Positions 16,271 through 24,824 of a stretch of DNA of 33,482 nt are shown here, piece after piece. The first letter of the stretch is position 1; each line of letters starts with the position of its first letter. A program made the translations under genes and the position numbers. The notes beneath the pieces were generated by a model. The model worked only from the letters and a program-made list of their open reading frames with translations, did no database searches and was not told the DNA's origin. The stretch is from Bryobacterales bacterium (GTDB lineage Bacteria > Acidobacteriota > Terriglobia > Bryobacterales > Bryobacteraceae), in contig JAEUQF010000223.1 in assembly GCA_016789745.1 (NCBI GenBank), positions 1 to 33,482 of the forward strand. The letters are read 5' to 3'.

Positions 16271-17107
16271 CTAGGGAACCTTCTGCGCCACCAATACACG
16301 TGGGATCCCGCCCAGGTCGTCGATGGCCTGCACTGCCCGCCACTCGCTGTGCAGCAGGCGCCGCACCGGCTTCAAGCTGCGATAGCCGAGCTCCATGATG
16401 AGCCATCCGCCCGGCTTCAACACGCGCAGAGCCTCAGGGATCAGCCGTCCATACATCTCGTTGCCGGTGGGCCCGCCGTATAACGCGACCTCCGGCTCGA
16501 AGTCACGCACTTCCCGTTGTAAGGAAGGCTCATCGGTGCGGGGCACGTACGGTGGATTCGAAGCGACTAAGTCCATGGACCCGTCCCGGACAGGCGCGAG
16601 TAAGTCGCCGTCCAGAAATCGCACCTTCGCACCATGCGTCTCGGCATTCCGCCGCGCCACCTTCACCGCACCTGGCGAGATATCGCTCGCGAAGACGCGG
16701 GCGTGTTTCAGCTCCAGCGCGAGAGTCACCGCGATGGCGCCCGAACCGCAGCCAACGTCGATCGCCATTCGCGAGTTGCGGCCGTACTTGAGAGCGGCCT
16801 CCACCAGGTGTTCGGTCTCCGGCCGCGGAATCAGCACATCAGGCGAGACAAAGAACGCGCGCCCGTAGAACTCCTGCTGCTGGGTGATGTACTGCGTCGG
16901 CTTCCCGTCGATACGCTCTTTCAGGTAGCGGCCATAGTGGATCCAAGCCAACTCCGTGAGAGGCTCTTCCGAATGCGCGTAGAGATAGACTCGCTCGCAG
17001 TGCAGCGCGTGGCACAGCAGCACTTCGGCCGTCAGCCTGGGCGCAACAATTCGCTCGTCGTCGAGTAACCGGGTTCCCTGCGAGAGGGCTTCCTGGATGG
17101 TCAGCAC
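16271..17107 (-). CDS. prmC: Peptide chain release factor N5-glutamine methyltransferase
   Basis: PrmC (HemK) methylates the Gln of the GGQ motif in release factors using S-adenosylmethionine, which raises termination efficiency. The 278-residue length is normal. An N-terminal helical release-factor-binding part (about 1-85) precedes a Rossmann methyltransferase domain with IPRPETEHLVE, the SAM-binding AIDVGCGSGAIAV (about 115-127) and the catalytic NPPY at 184-187, which grips the glutamine side chain. The GTG start follows the prfA stop directly (TAAGTG), so the enzyme is made together with its substrate. This prfA-prmC order is widely conserved. Confidence 0.96.
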   Translation of the reverse strand: MLTIQEALSQGTRLLDDERIVAPRLTAEVLLCHALHCERVYLYAHSEEPLTELAWIHYGRYLKERIDGKPTQYITQQQEFYGRAFFVSPDVLIPRPETEHLVEAALKYGRNSRMAIDVGCGSGAIAVTLALELKHARVFASDISPGAVKVARRNAETHGAKVRFLDGDLLAPVRDGSMDLVASNPPYVPRTDEPSLQREVRDFEPEVALYGGPTGNEMYGRLIPEALRVLKPGGWLIMELGYRSLKPVRRLLHSEWRAVQAIDDLGGIPRVLVAQKVP

Positions 17108-18190
17108 TTAGGCCGCCGCGTCACCCTGCTGCTTCAGCTTCTCAGCCTGGAAGTAAGAAATCAGTGCATCGGTGACCGGCTGCAGCCGTCCTTCCATAAT
17201 CAGGTCGAGCTGATGCAAGGTGAGTCCGATACGATGGTCCGTCATGCGGTTCTGCGGAAAGTTGTAGGTGCGGATCTTCTCGCTCCGATCGCCCGATCCC
17301 ACCATGCTCCGCCGCTCCGCGCCGATCTTCTCCTGCTGCTTCTCCATCTCCAACTCATACAGACGCGAACGCAGCACACGCTCTGCCTTGGCACGATTCT
17401 TGATCTGCGACTTCTCGTCCTGGCAGGAAACCACCAATCCCGTGGGTAAGTGCGTCATGCGCACCGCCGAGTAAGTGGTGTTTACCGACTGTCCGCCCGG
17501 ACCCGAAGAACAGAACGTGTCGATTCGGATGTCTTTCGCCTCCAGCTTCACTTCCACTTCGTCGGCTTCCGGCAGCACCGCCACCGTAACCGCGGAAGTA
17601 TGGACACGCCCTTGTGTTTCCGTCGCCGGAACACGCTGCACACGATGCGTACCCGATTCGTACTTCAGCTTGCTGAACACCTTGTCGCCGCTCACCAGCG
17701 CGATGACTTCCTTCAATCCGCCCACCGATGACTCGCTCACCTGCGTCACTTCCACCTTCCAGCGCAGCGTTTCCGCATAGCGCGTATACATGCGGAAGAT
17801 CTCGGCGGCGAACAGCGTGGCTTCATCCCCACCGGTGCCGGCGCGGATTTCCAGCATCACGTTCTTATCGTCGTTCGGATCCTTGGGAAGCAGCAGCAGC
17901 TTCAGCTCATCTTCCAGCTTCAACAGCTCCGGCTCCATGCGCGCGATGTCCTCTTCGGCCATCATGCGCAGCTCCGGATCCTCTTCCTCTACCATGCCGC
18001 GCGCGCCTTCCAGATCCGCGTTGACCTTCTTCCACTCGCGGTACTTGTTGACCACCTCTTCCAGGTCGCGATGCGCCTTGGCCGTCTTCCGGTAGGCCTC
18101 CGGGTCATTGATGATGGCTGGATCCGCCATCTGGTCCGATAACTGGTGGAAGCGAGCCTCAAGCTCGTCCAACTTATTCGTATATTTCAT
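17108..18190 (-). CDS. prfA: Peptide chain release factor 1
   Basis: RF1 reads UAA and UAG stop codons and triggers release of the finished protein on the ribosome. The product is 360 residues, the standard length, starting at the [13 protein letters not shown]; the frame stays open for 42 codons upstream, but that part has no family similarity. Diagnostic features are the PAT tripeptide (188-190), which distinguishes RF1 from RF2 (SPF), and the universal GGQ (232-234, in [17 protein letters not shown]) that catalyses hydrolysis. The acidic helical N-terminal domain (about 1-105) is complete. It lies five bases after the DUF1385 gene and abuts prmC, which modifies its GGQ. Confidence 0.97.
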   Translation of the reverse strand: MKYTNKLDELEARFHQLSDQMADPAIINDPEAYRKTAKAHRDLEEVVNKYREWKKVNADLEGARGMVEEEDPELRMMAEEDIARMEPELLKLEDELKLLLLPKDPNDDKNVMLEIRAGTGGDEATLFAAEIFRMYTRYAETLRWKVEVTQVSESSVGGLKEVIALVSGDKVFSKLKYESGTHRVQRVPATETQGRVHTSAVTVAVLPEADEVEVKLEAKDIRIDTFCSSGPGGQSVNTTYSAVRMTHLPTGLVVSCQDEKSQIKNRAKAERVLRSRLYELEMEKQQEKIGAERRSMVGSGDRSEKIRTYNFPQNRMTDHRIGLTLHQLDLIMEGRLQPVTDALISYFQAEKLKQQGDAAA

Positions 18191-18195
18191 TTGTA

Positions 18196-19212
18196 TTAGG
18201 CGATGACTAACTCGCCGCCCTGCTGGCGTTCGAGTTCCATCGCTCCTTCTAATGCCCGAATCGCCACTTCCGCTTGCGTATCGTCCGGCTTCTGCGTCGT
18301 GATGTTCTGCAGCCACAGGCCCGGCGCGGTCAATAGCGCCAGCATCCCGCCGCGCTTGCGGGCGGCATAGCGGATCATCTCATAGCTCAGCCCGGCGATC
18401 ACCGGCAACAGCACGATGCGCGCCGCGAACTTCTGCAGGAAACCGTCCACCGGCAGCACCGTATAGACCACCATCGATACCACCATCACCACCAGCAGGA
18501 AGCTGGTGCCGCAGCGCGGGTGCAGCGTCGTGAACTTCTGCGCGTTCTCCACCGTCACTGGCTTGCCCGATTCGAAATTGAACACCACCTTGTGTTCCGC
18601 ACCGTGATACTGGAACACGCGGTGGATGTCCTTGAAACGCGAGATCAGGAACAGGAATGTCAGGAAGATGGCGATGCGAATCACCCCGTCCACCGCGTTA
18701 AACGCGATGCGGTTGCCCACCGCCGGCACCACCTTCTCAATCGCGCTGGTCAGGTACAGCGGCACAAACTTGTAGAGGAAGATGAAGAAGCCGAACGAGA
18801 ACAGCAGGTTCAGCGTCATCGCCCAGGAGGAGATCTCCTCCTTCTTGGCATTCGGGTCGCCTTCGTCCAGCGCGGCGTTGGCGGAGAACTTCAATGCCTT
18901 CACACCCAGCCACATCGCCTGCCCCAGCGTTCCCACACCGCGCAGCACCGGGTACTTGAAAATGGGGTACTTTTCCGAAACCCGCGGGAGGTTCTCTTCT
19001 TCGGTGACCAGCTCGCCGTTCGGCTTGCGCACGGCCACGCAATACGAGTGCGGAGCGCGCATCATCACGCCCTCCATCACCGCCTGCCCGCCGACCAGCG
19101 TTTCTTCGCCGCTCTCCAGCACAGGCATCAATTGAATGTGCGCAGCCAGACGCAAAAATTGCTTAGGACTCAAACGACACTGCTCCTCTGTACCTTCAGT
19201 ATATCTGTTCAT
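18196..19212 (-). CDS. DUF1385 family membrane protein (YqhQ-like)
   Basis: The protein, up to 338 residues, carries the DUF1385 hallmarks: [15 protein letters not shown] near residue 41, [13 protein letters not shown] in the middle and [11 protein letters not shown] after it, with about four membrane spans (near [41 protein letters not shown] and [12 protein letters not shown]). The His/Glu/Cys residues of these motifs could bind a metal. The role of the family is not firmly known; genes for it often sit next to prfA, as here. The start is uncertain. The ATG at 19212 is the longest; a TTG at 19173 has a GAGGAG eight bases before it; the ATG at 19128 lies just before the conserved part. Confidence 0.88.
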   Translation of the reverse strand: MNRYTEGTEEQCRLSPKQFLRLAAHIQLMPVLESGEETLVGGQAVMEGVMMRAPHSYCVAVRKPNGELVTEEENLPRVSEKYPIFKYPVLRGVGTLGQAMWLGVKALKFSANAALDEGDPNAKKEEISSWAMTLNLLFSFGFFIFLYKFVPLYLTSAIEKVVPAVGNRIAFNAVDGVIRIAIFLTFLFLISRFKDIHRVFQYHGAEHKVVFNFESGKPVTVENAQKFTTLHPRCGTSFLLVVMVVSMVVYTVLPVDGFLQKFAARIVLLPVIAGLSYEMIRYAARKRGGMLALLTAPGLWLQNITTQKPDDTQAEVAIRALEGAMELERQQGGELVIA

Positions 19213-19246
19213 TGGATGCAGGCAGGCCGGGTGTGGGTTCCGCCCC

Positions 19247-20830
19247 TTACGCGGTCTCCACCTCGTGCACTCCCCGTAGCCGGATTTCCTCCTCCCGCAT
19301 CCGGAACTTTTGTAGCTTCCCGGTCACCGTCATGGGGAACTCGCCCACAATGCGGATCTCGGCGGGAATCTTGAAATACGCGATGCGGTCATGGCACCAG
19401 GAGCGGATCTGCTCGCTAGTCGCCTCCGCCTCCGGCTTCAGCCGCACCCAGGCCAGTACGATCTCCCCGAACTTGGCATCCGGCAGGCCGAATACCGCTA
19501 CCTCCGCCACCGCCGGATGAGTGAACAGAAACTCCTCGATCTCGCGTGGGTAGATGTTCTCCCCGCCCCGGATGATCATGTCCCGCGACCGGCCGCGGAT
19601 GCCGAACGCCCCATTGGCATGCATGACGGCCAGATCGCCGGTGTGCAGCCAGCCCTCCGCGTCAATCGCGTCCGCCGTCGCCTCCGGATTGCCGTCGTAG
19701 CCCTTCATCACCAGGTAGCCGCGCGTGCACAGTTCGCCGAGTTCGCCCACCGGCAGCGTCTGGCCCGTTTTCGGCTCGACGATCTTCACCTCCGTCGCCG
19801 GCATCGCCCGCCCCACCGTAGTCACGCGCAGTTCCAGGTCGTCGCCAACATCCGACATCGTAATCACCGGCGACGACTCGGTTTGCCCATACGCGATCGT
19901 CATCTGGTGGCAGTGCATATCCGCCACCACCCGGCGCATCACTTCAATCGGACACGGCGCTCCGGCCATGATCCCCGTCCGCAGCGAGCTCAGGTCGAAT
20001 TCGCCAAACCGCGGATGCTGCAACTCGGCGATGAACATCGACGGAACGCCGTAGAGCGCGGTGGCGCGCTCTTCCGACACCGCCTGCAAAGTGGCCAGCG
20101 GGTCGAAGGAAGGCGCGGGCATCACCAGCGCGGCGCCCGTCGCCACACACAGCAGCGAGCTCATGACGCAGCCGAAGCAATGATACAGCGGCACGGGCAT
20201 GCACAGCACGTCCTCCGCGGTGATACGCATCTGCCGCGCGATGAGCCACGCGTTGTTCAAAATATTGCGATGCGTCAGCAGCACCCCTTTGGGTGATCCG
20301 GTGGTGCCCGATGTGTACTGGATGTTCGTCACGTCATTGCGATCCACCCGGCGGCTGCTGTAGCTCATGCCGCCCTTCAGGAACGCGTCCCAAGATTCGT
20401 GGTCGAAGTAGACGCCGCGGACCTTGGTGGGCACCGCGTCCAGCACAGCGCGGTAATCGGTGCGGTGGTCGCGCTCCCGCAGGAACAGCGCCCGCATCCG
20501 GCTCTTCTCCAACACATAGCCGAGTTCGTGGGAACGATAGGCGGGGTTCACGTTCACCAGTACCACGCCCGCCCGCGCGCAGCCCAACTGCAGCAGAAGC
20601 CACTCCAGGTTGTTGGTGGACCAGATGCCCACGCGATGGCCAGGCTCCAGGCCCAGGCCCGCCAGACCCCGCGCCACCTGCTCGACCCGCTCCTCCATCT
20701 CGCGCCACGTCAGCCGCAGATTCTGATGCCGCGACACCACCCCCGTCCGCTCCGGATGCTGTTCCACGGTGCGCCGCAGCGCCTCGTCTATCGTGATCTC
20801 CAGGAGTTCCACTTCCGGCCCGCTCGCCAT
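19247..20830 (-). CDS. Acyl-CoA synthetase (AMP-dependent ligase)
   Basis: A 527-residue ANL-superfamily enzyme that activates a carboxylic acid, probably a medium- or long-chain fatty acid, with ATP and joins it to CoA. The P-loop YTSGTTGSPKG is at about 172-182, followed by LTHRNILNNAW, the adenylate motif YGQTESSP, WLHTGDLA, GRSRDMIIRGGENIYP and the C-terminal catalytic Lys in MTVTGKLQKF. The ATG at 20830 fits the family start (MASGPEVELLEITIDEALRR); the frame is open far upstream, but that stretch is antisense to the gene at 20927. It leads the minus run into DUF1385-prfA-prmC with 34 bases between. A CoA-transferase gene lies 1 kb away on the other strand, so a shared CoA-thioester pathway is possible. 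Confidence 0.93.
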   Translation of the reverse strand: MASGPEVELLEITIDEALRRTVEQHPERTGVVSRHQNLRLTWREMEERVEQVARGLAGLGLEPGHRVGIWSTNNLEWLLLQLGCARAGVVLVNVNPAYRSHELGYVLEKSRMRALFLRERDHRTDYRAVLDAVPTKVRGVYFDHESWDAFLKGGMSYSSRRVDRNDVTNIQYTSGTTGSPKGVLLTHRNILNNAWLIARQMRITAEDVLCMPVPLYHCFGCVMSSLLCVATGAALVMPAPSFDPLATLQAVSEERATALYGVPSMFIAELQHPRFGEFDLSSLRTGIMAGAPCPIEVMRRVVADMHCHQMTIAYGQTESSPVITMSDVGDDLELRVTTVGRAMPATEVKIVEPKTGQTLPVGELGELCTRGYLVMKGYDGNPEATADAIDAEGWLHTGDLAVMHANGAFGIRGRSRDMIIRGGENIYPREIEEFLFTHPAVAEVAVFGLPDAKFGEIVLAWVRLKPEAEATSEQIRSWCHDRIAYFKIPAEIRIVGEFPMTVTGKLQKFRMREEEIRLRGVHEVETA

Positions 20831-20926
20831 GCTTAGCTGCACAGTCAAAAATTCTACCCCGTCCCCGATGCCAAACTTCGCCCCCCGTTCGCGCCTGACC
20901 TTGCGGGGAGAGAAATAACACAGAAT

Positions 20927-21823
20927 ATGATCAAAGACTCCGTCGGCAACGCCGCCCGCAATCTTCCACAGGATGTGGAGTATATCCGCAAGCTGATCCT
21001 GAGCATCGAGTATCCGCATCCGGCGGCGCCCCACATGAATCTGCGGCGCGGGCTGGAGTCGAAGGATGACCCGGTATTCTGGGTCACCGAGTACCTGGCG
21101 AACTTCCAGCGGAACTATGTGCCGACCGAGAAGGCCTCCCAGGGCCGCTGCGTGCCGTACTCCCAGACGCTGGCCCTGCTGCACAAGTGCTCTAAAGGCA
21201 CGCAGGATCGCAAGGCGGAGGTGCTTCTCAAGAGCCCTGCGCTGGGTGTCGGCCTGCCGAACACGCCCGCCCCCACCCCGGAACACTGGCTGACGATTCG
21301 CGATGTTCGCCTGAAGGGGTACGCACCACAAGCCATGCACCTCATCGAAGTCAACTTCGACACGCCGCTCAGCTGGCCGATCCTCTGGGTCACCCAGAAG
21401 GCGCGCGAACTCAAGGGCAACATTCGCGTCCGGCTCATGGCGCACGGCATCGTCACCCCCTTGGCCAACGGCAAATACAGCCAGGGCGGCTACGGCATGG
21501 AGTTCTGCAAGGAAGGCATCAACCTGGATACCCTTCCGCAGTTCTCGGCCTGGGCAGGCCTGATCAAGCAGATCGACCTGTTTTCGTGCGGCGTCGCCTA
21601 CATCACCCCGGGCTTCGAAGGCAAGAAAGGGGACGGCAACTTCCTCTGCTCCCGGCTGGCCCAAACCGCCAAGGCCAGCGTGCGCGCCTCCACCGCCACG
21701 CAGACCTACTTCCTGTGGCAGTACAACTCCAAGCATCTGGACTTCGGCCAGTGGGAAGGCACCGTGCTGACCTACAACCCCGACGGCAGTGTGAAGAAAG
21801 TGGAGCACGCCCCCGCCGCCTAA
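20927..21823 (+). CDS. Putative caspase-fold (DUF4347-like) protein
   Basis: A 298-residue protein with no signal peptide or membrane span; it has no obvious named family. Its second half resembles DUF4347 and related clan CD cysteine-peptidase-like domains: a beta strand ending in MAHG (His173), an INLDTLPQF segment, a strand ending LFSCGVA (Cys221), then GDGNFLCSRLAQTAKASVRAST, which parallels the helix and A-S-T/D segment after the Cys in DUF4347. The His and Cys positions are those of the catalytic dyad. The N-terminal 110 residues are unrecognised and include RCVPYSQTLALLHKC. It is transcribed with the CoA-transferase (27-base gap) and diverges from the acyl-CoA synthetase. A GGGGAGAG lies about 15 bases upstream, far for a ribosome-binding site. 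Protease activity is inferred, not shown. Confidence 0.6.
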   Translation: MIKDSVGNAARNLPQDVEYIRKLILSIEYPHPAAPHMNLRRGLESKDDPVFWVTEYLANFQRNYVPTEKASQGRCVPYSQTLALLHKCSKGTQDRKAEVLLKSPALGVGLPNTPAPTPEHWLTIRDVRLKGYAPQAMHLIEVNFDTPLSWPILWVTQKARELKGNIRVRLMAHGIVTPLANGKYSQGGYGMEFCKEGINLDTLPQFSAWAGLIKQIDLFSCGVAYITPGFEGKKGDGNFLCSRLAQTAKASVRASTATQTYFLWQYNSKHLDFGQWEGTVLTYNPDGSVKKVEHAPAA

Positions 21824-21850
21824 GCGTTCCGCCTCCTACACTGGACGCAT

Positions 21851-22726
21851 ATGCTCCCGTTCCCCCCGAACGCCATGCAGGGCGTCCGTGTGCTCGATCT
21901 GACCCGCCTGCTGCCCGGCCCGCTCGCGTCGCGCTGGTTTGTCGACATGGGCGCCGAAATCATCAAGGTAGAGCCGCCGGGCGGTGATCCGCTGCGCCGC
22001 ATGGAGCCGCCATCGCTGTTCGCCAGCCTCAACGAAGGCAAGACATGCCTCGAACTGTCGCTGAAAGTGCCGGAGCAGCGCGAGCAGTTTCTAACGATGG
22101 CGGATCGCGCCGATGTCGTCCTCGAAGGCTTCCGGCCGGGCGTATTGGACGCGCTGGGCTGCGGCTGGCAGATACTGCATGCCCGCAACCCGCGCCTGAT
22201 TCTCACCTCCATCAGCGGCTACGGGCCGGAGCATCCCTATCGCGACCGCGCCGGGCATGACATCAACTACCTGGCGGTGGCCGGCGTACTGCCCTTTCTG
22301 CACTACCAGGTGCCGGGCGTACAGATTGCAGATATTGCCGGTGGCTCCATGCCCGCCGTGCTGGGCACGCTGGCGGCACTATACGAACGCACGCGTACGG
22401 GCCTGGGCCAGCATGTCGAAGTGAGCATGATGCACAACTCGGCGCTACTACTGGCGCTGGCAGGGCACGGCGCCCAGGACCCCATCAGCGGCCGCTACGC
22501 CTGCTACCGTGTCTACCGCTGCGCCGGCGGCGGTCATATCGCGTTCGGGGCACTGGAGCCAAAGTTCTGGCAGGCCATCTGCCGCGACCTGCAGCGCCCC
22601 CAGTGGGTGGCCCGCCAGTGGGACGCATCGTTGGTCGGCGAAGTGGAAGCGCTGCTCGCTTCCCAACCGGCCGAGCGATGGGCGCAGGCGCTCTCCCATC
22701 CCGACTGCTGCGTCACACCGGCTTAA
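21851..22726 (+). CDS. CaiB/BaiF family III CoA-transferase, short at the C-terminus
   Basis: Family III enzymes move CoA between carboxylic acids or racemise 2-methylacyl-CoA. The 291 residues include GVRVLDLTRLLPGPLA at the start, ADVVLEGFRPGV, and GHDINYLAVAGVL, whose Asp137 is the catalytic aspartate position; the GHDINYLA form is nearest to alpha-methylacyl-CoA racemase. IADIAGGSMPA and GQHVEVSM follow. Members usually have 350-400 residues with a CVTPV motif well before the end; here the stop comes directly after DCCVTPA, so about 60-70 residues are missing. The 3' end overlaps the convergent MFS gene by 14 bases. The ATG at 21875 (MQGVRVLDL) is an alternative start. It may be active, a natural short form, or a decaying gene. 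Confidence 0.82.
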   Translation: MLPFPPNAMQGVRVLDLTRLLPGPLASRWFVDMGAEIIKVEPPGGDPLRRMEPPSLFASLNEGKTCLELSLKVPEQREQFLTMADRADVVLEGFRPGVLDALGCGWQILHARNPRLILTSISGYGPEHPYRDRAGHDINYLAVAGVLPFLHYQVPGVQIADIAGGSMPAVLGTLAALYERTRTGLGQHVEVSMMHNSALLLALAGHGAQDPISGRYACYRVYRCAGGGHIAFGALEPKFWQAICRDLQRPQWVARQWDASLVGEVEALLASQPAERWAQALSHPDCCVTPA

Positions 22727-23906
22727 TCCGGGTGCGGGCCAGCAGACGCCACAGCAGATACCCGATCGCCGGTAGCGCCGCCGCCACCTGGAACGACAGT
22801 CCATACTGCCGCGCATCCAGCAGCCGTCCGAACAAGGGCATCACCAGCGCCACAAACGCCGACCAGGATCCGGCGCCCAACCCCGCCAGGAAACCGGCAT
22901 GCGCCGTCGAAAACGAGCTGGTAGCGAAGGCGACGGACAGAATGATGAACCCCGCCGACACGAACATCGCAAAGAACAGCATCGCCATCAGCAGCGGCAC
23001 CGACCCCACCAGCGCGCCAACGGCCAGCGGCAGGCTCAGCAGCGCCAGCATCAGGAACGACCGGCGGAACTCATCAATCGACGCGGCCGAACGCAGCCCG
23101 CGCCGGTCCGCCACCCAGCCCCAGAAGAAGTAGCCCACCTCCCAGCCAAGCGGGGGAATCCACAGCAACGCGCCGATCTGCGTTTGGCTCATCGAAAAGA
23201 CGCGGCTGAGGTAAAGCGACGTGTTGTAGAGGACGAACGCCAGCGGCATGCTGCCCAGCGCATAAACCGCCATGAAACTCCACAGATTGGGATCGGCGAA
23301 ACTCGGCCTGCTCAACGCGGCGGCATGCTCGGCGTTCCGGCGGATAGCCTCCCGCCGGCTGACCACGCTCCACCACACCAGCCACAACACGCCTACCAGC
23401 CCGGTGAACCAGAAGGCCCCGCGCCAGCCGAACCAGGCGGCGATCGGCGTAACGATGATCGGCGTGATCACGGCCCCCAGGGATCCGCCGCTGTAGGCCA
23501 CCGCAATGCCCCGCGATCGCCATTCGGCCGGCAGCGTCTGCACCACCGTCCGCAGGCCGCCGGGGAAGGTGGCGCCTTCGCCGAAGCCAAGTGCCGCCCG
23601 CGCGACCGCGAACGACCAGAAGCCCGCGGCAAATGCATGCGATACCGAGGCCAGCGTCCAGAAACCGACCGCGACCGCCATGCCCAGCGGCAGGCCGAAG
23701 CGATCGAGCAGGCGCCCCCAGATGGGGTTGCCGACCATGTACGCCACCGAAAACGCCGAGATCACCCAGCCGTACTGCTCGGCGGACAGCCCCGTCTCCT
23801 TGAGAATCGTGGGAGCCAGCAGGGCCAGCGTGTTGCGGTCGATGTAGCTGATCAGGGAGACCAGTGTCATCGAAAGGGCGGGGATCCAGAGCGAGAGTCG
23901 GTTCAT
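22713..23906 (-). CDS. Major facilitator superfamily transporter (anion:cation symporter type)
   Basis: A 397-residue inner-membrane transporter with the 12 hydrophobic segments of the MFS. The first span leads to SYIDRNTLALLAPTI and then GWVISAFSVAYMVGNPIWGRLLDRFG, the motif-A region, in the form common to the ACS family (hexuronate, phthalate or glucarate-type organic anion:H+ symporters). GFGEGATFPGG in the fourth segment and a mid-protein cytoplasmic loop (SRREAIRRNAEHAA) also fit. The substrate is not decidable. It diverges from the CXXCH protein gene across 105 bases that contain a direct-repeat/palindrome element beginning three bases from its start codon. The 3' end overlaps the CoA-transferase gene. 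Confidence 0.9.
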   Translation of the reverse strand: MNRLSLWIPALSMTLVSLISYIDRNTLALLAPTILKETGLSAEQYGWVISAFSVAYMVGNPIWGRLLDRFGLPLGMAVAVGFWTLASVSHAFAAGFWSFAVARAALGFGEGATFPGGLRTVVQTLPAEWRSRGIAVAYSGGSLGAVITPIIVTPIAAWFGWRGAFWFTGLVGVLWLVWWSVVSRREAIRRNAEHAAALSRPSFADPNLWSFMAVYALGSMPLAFVLYNTSLYLSRVFSMSQTQIGALLWIPPLGWEVGYFFWGWVADRRGLRSAASIDEFRRSFLMLALLSLPLAVGALVGSVPLLMAMLFFAMFVSAGFIILSVAFATSSFSTAHAGFLAGLGAGSWSAFVALVMPLFGRLLDARQYGLSFQVAAALPAIGYLLWRLLARTRIKPV

Positions 23907-23909
23907 GTA

Positions 23910-23940
23910 GTTCGTCCGGCCGTACGGGGCGTTCGTCCGG
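23910..23940. promoter_or_regulatory. Operator-like direct repeats with central palindrome
   Basis: GTTCGTCCGG occurs at 23910-23919 and again at 23931-23940, a 21-base period or two helical turns. The palindrome CCGTACGG (23920-23927) lies between them, and a partial copy (GTTCGG) follows at 23943. The element sits three bases upstream of the MFS start codon in the divergent MFS/CXXCH-protein gap, where a repressor could block MFS expression. No regulator gene is adjacent. Confidence 0.4.
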
Positions 23941-24011
23941 TTGTTCGGGGTTCTGGTCTAGTTTGCCATGCATTTCCCGGGCGGTGTCCTTACTCTGGGC
24001 CAAGAGGAGTT

Positions 24012-24710
24012 ATGCACTTGACCCGCACAAAGAAGATTGCCGTAGCCGGGCTGGCCTTCGCCCTGGGATTTGGAACCGCGCTGGTGGAGGCTGCCGAGCG
24101 TTTCGACCACAAAGTCCGCAACGATTTCTTCGCCGGTTTTGCCGGCGACCGGGAGGCCCTGCTGCGCGGCATGAAAGCCGCCGGCGAGGCAATCGAGGCC
24201 GACCCGAACCATGCCGAGGCGCTGGTGTGGCATGGATCGGGCCTGTATTTCCAGGCCGGCATGGCATTCCAGCAGGGTGACTCCGCCAAGGGGATGCAGT
24301 TATATGGGCAGGCGATGGCGCAAATGGACAAAGCCGTCCAGTTAGCGCCAGACAGCATCGGCGTGCGGATTCCCCGTGGCGCCGGACTGCTGGCCGGCAC
24401 CGCGTTCCAGCCCATGGACGACCGTGTGCGGAGCGAAGTGAAGCGGGCCGTAGACGACTACCAGCACACCTTCGATATGCAAAAGGACCGGCTGGACAAG
24501 CTGAGCGAGCACTCGTTGGGACAACTGCTGCTGGGTTTGGGCGATGCCTACTCGCGGCTCGGAGATAAAGAGAACGCCAAGGTGTACTTCGCCATGCTGG
24601 AAGCGAAACTGCCAGGGACGGAATACGACAAGCGGGCGAAAGCCTGGAAAGCGAATGGCAAGCTCACCACGGCCGAGCAGCGCTGTTTTGGATGTCACGT
24701 TGCCAAGTAG
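24012..24710 (+). CDS. Exported TPR-like protein with a C-terminal heme c motif
   Basis: A 232-residue protein; the ATG is fixed by AGAGGAG (24003-24009) just upstream. A signal peptide of about 25 residues (IAVAGLAFALGFGTALVEA) directs it to the periplasm. The body is alpha-helical with TPR-like segments: AIEADPNHAEALVWHG, GQAMAQMDKAVQLAPDS, and LLLGLGDAYSRLGDKENAKVYFAMLEAKLP. The last residues are CFGCHVAK, a CXXCH c-type heme attachment site. A single heme at the extreme end, after a helical repeat body, suggests an electron-transfer or heme-tethered adaptor. No separate cytochrome domain with an axial Met region is visible, so the heme may be bis-His, or its sixth ligand may come from elsewhere in the protein or from a partner. 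No terminator is evident other than the hairpin that follows. Confidence 0.78.
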   Translation: MHLTRTKKIAVAGLAFALGFGTALVEAAERFDHKVRNDFFAGFAGDREALLRGMKAAGEAIEADPNHAEALVWHGSGLYFQAGMAFQQGDSAKGMQLYGQAMAQMDKAVQLAPDSIGVRIPRGAGLLAGTAFQPMDDRVRSEVKRAVDDYQHTFDMQKDRLDKLSEHSLGQLLLGLGDAYSRLGDKENAKVYFAMLEAKLPGTEYDKRAKAWKANGKLTTAEQRCFGCHVAK

Positions 24711-24732
24711 GGTGAATCGCTGATTCTACTCC

Positions 24733-24775
24733 CCGGGCGGGTTGTTCCAGCCGCCGGCGGCGGGAACTCGCCCGG
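24733..24775. other. Large nested hairpin upstream of hrcA
   Basis: Three stems nest inside one another. CCGGGCG (24733-24739) pairs with CGCCCGG (24769-24775), GTTCC (24744-24748) with GGAAC (24763-24767), and the centre is the perfect palindrome GCCGCCGGCGGC (24750-24761). No T-run follows on either strand, so it is not a standard intrinsic terminator. It sits between the CXXCH gene and the hrcA promoter. Confidence 0.55.
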
Positions 24776-24784
24776 TGGGTGTAC

Positions 24785-24813
24785 TTGACCCTTTGCTTTC
24801 AGCATCCTACAAT
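24785..24813 (+). promoter_or_regulatory. Sigma-70 type promoter of hrcA
   Basis: TTGACC (24785-24790) and TACAAT (24808-24813) are separated by exactly 17 bases; each hexamer matches consensus at five of six positions. Transcription would start near 24820, about five bases before the hrcA ATG. No CIRCE element (TTAGCACTC-9-GAGTGCTAA) is present here, so hrcA autoregulation through CIRCE is not supported. Confidence 0.7.
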
Positions 24814-24824
24814 GAAAATCAGGT

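Noticed and set aside
20831..21808. 326-codon upstream extension of the acyl-CoA synthetase frame
   Set aside because: It is antisense to the DUF4347-like gene and has no similarity to ligase N-termini; the family start is at 20830.
22899..24011. Upstream extension of the CXXCH protein frame across the MFS gene
   Set aside because: Arg/Gln/His/Pro-rich antisense of a clear 12-span transporter; a Shine-Dalgarno and signal peptide fix the start at 24012.
24711..24824. CIRCE operator upstream of hrcA
   Set aside because: No TTAGCACTC/GAGTGCTAA arms are present; the only inverted repeat is the unrelated GC-rich nested hairpin.
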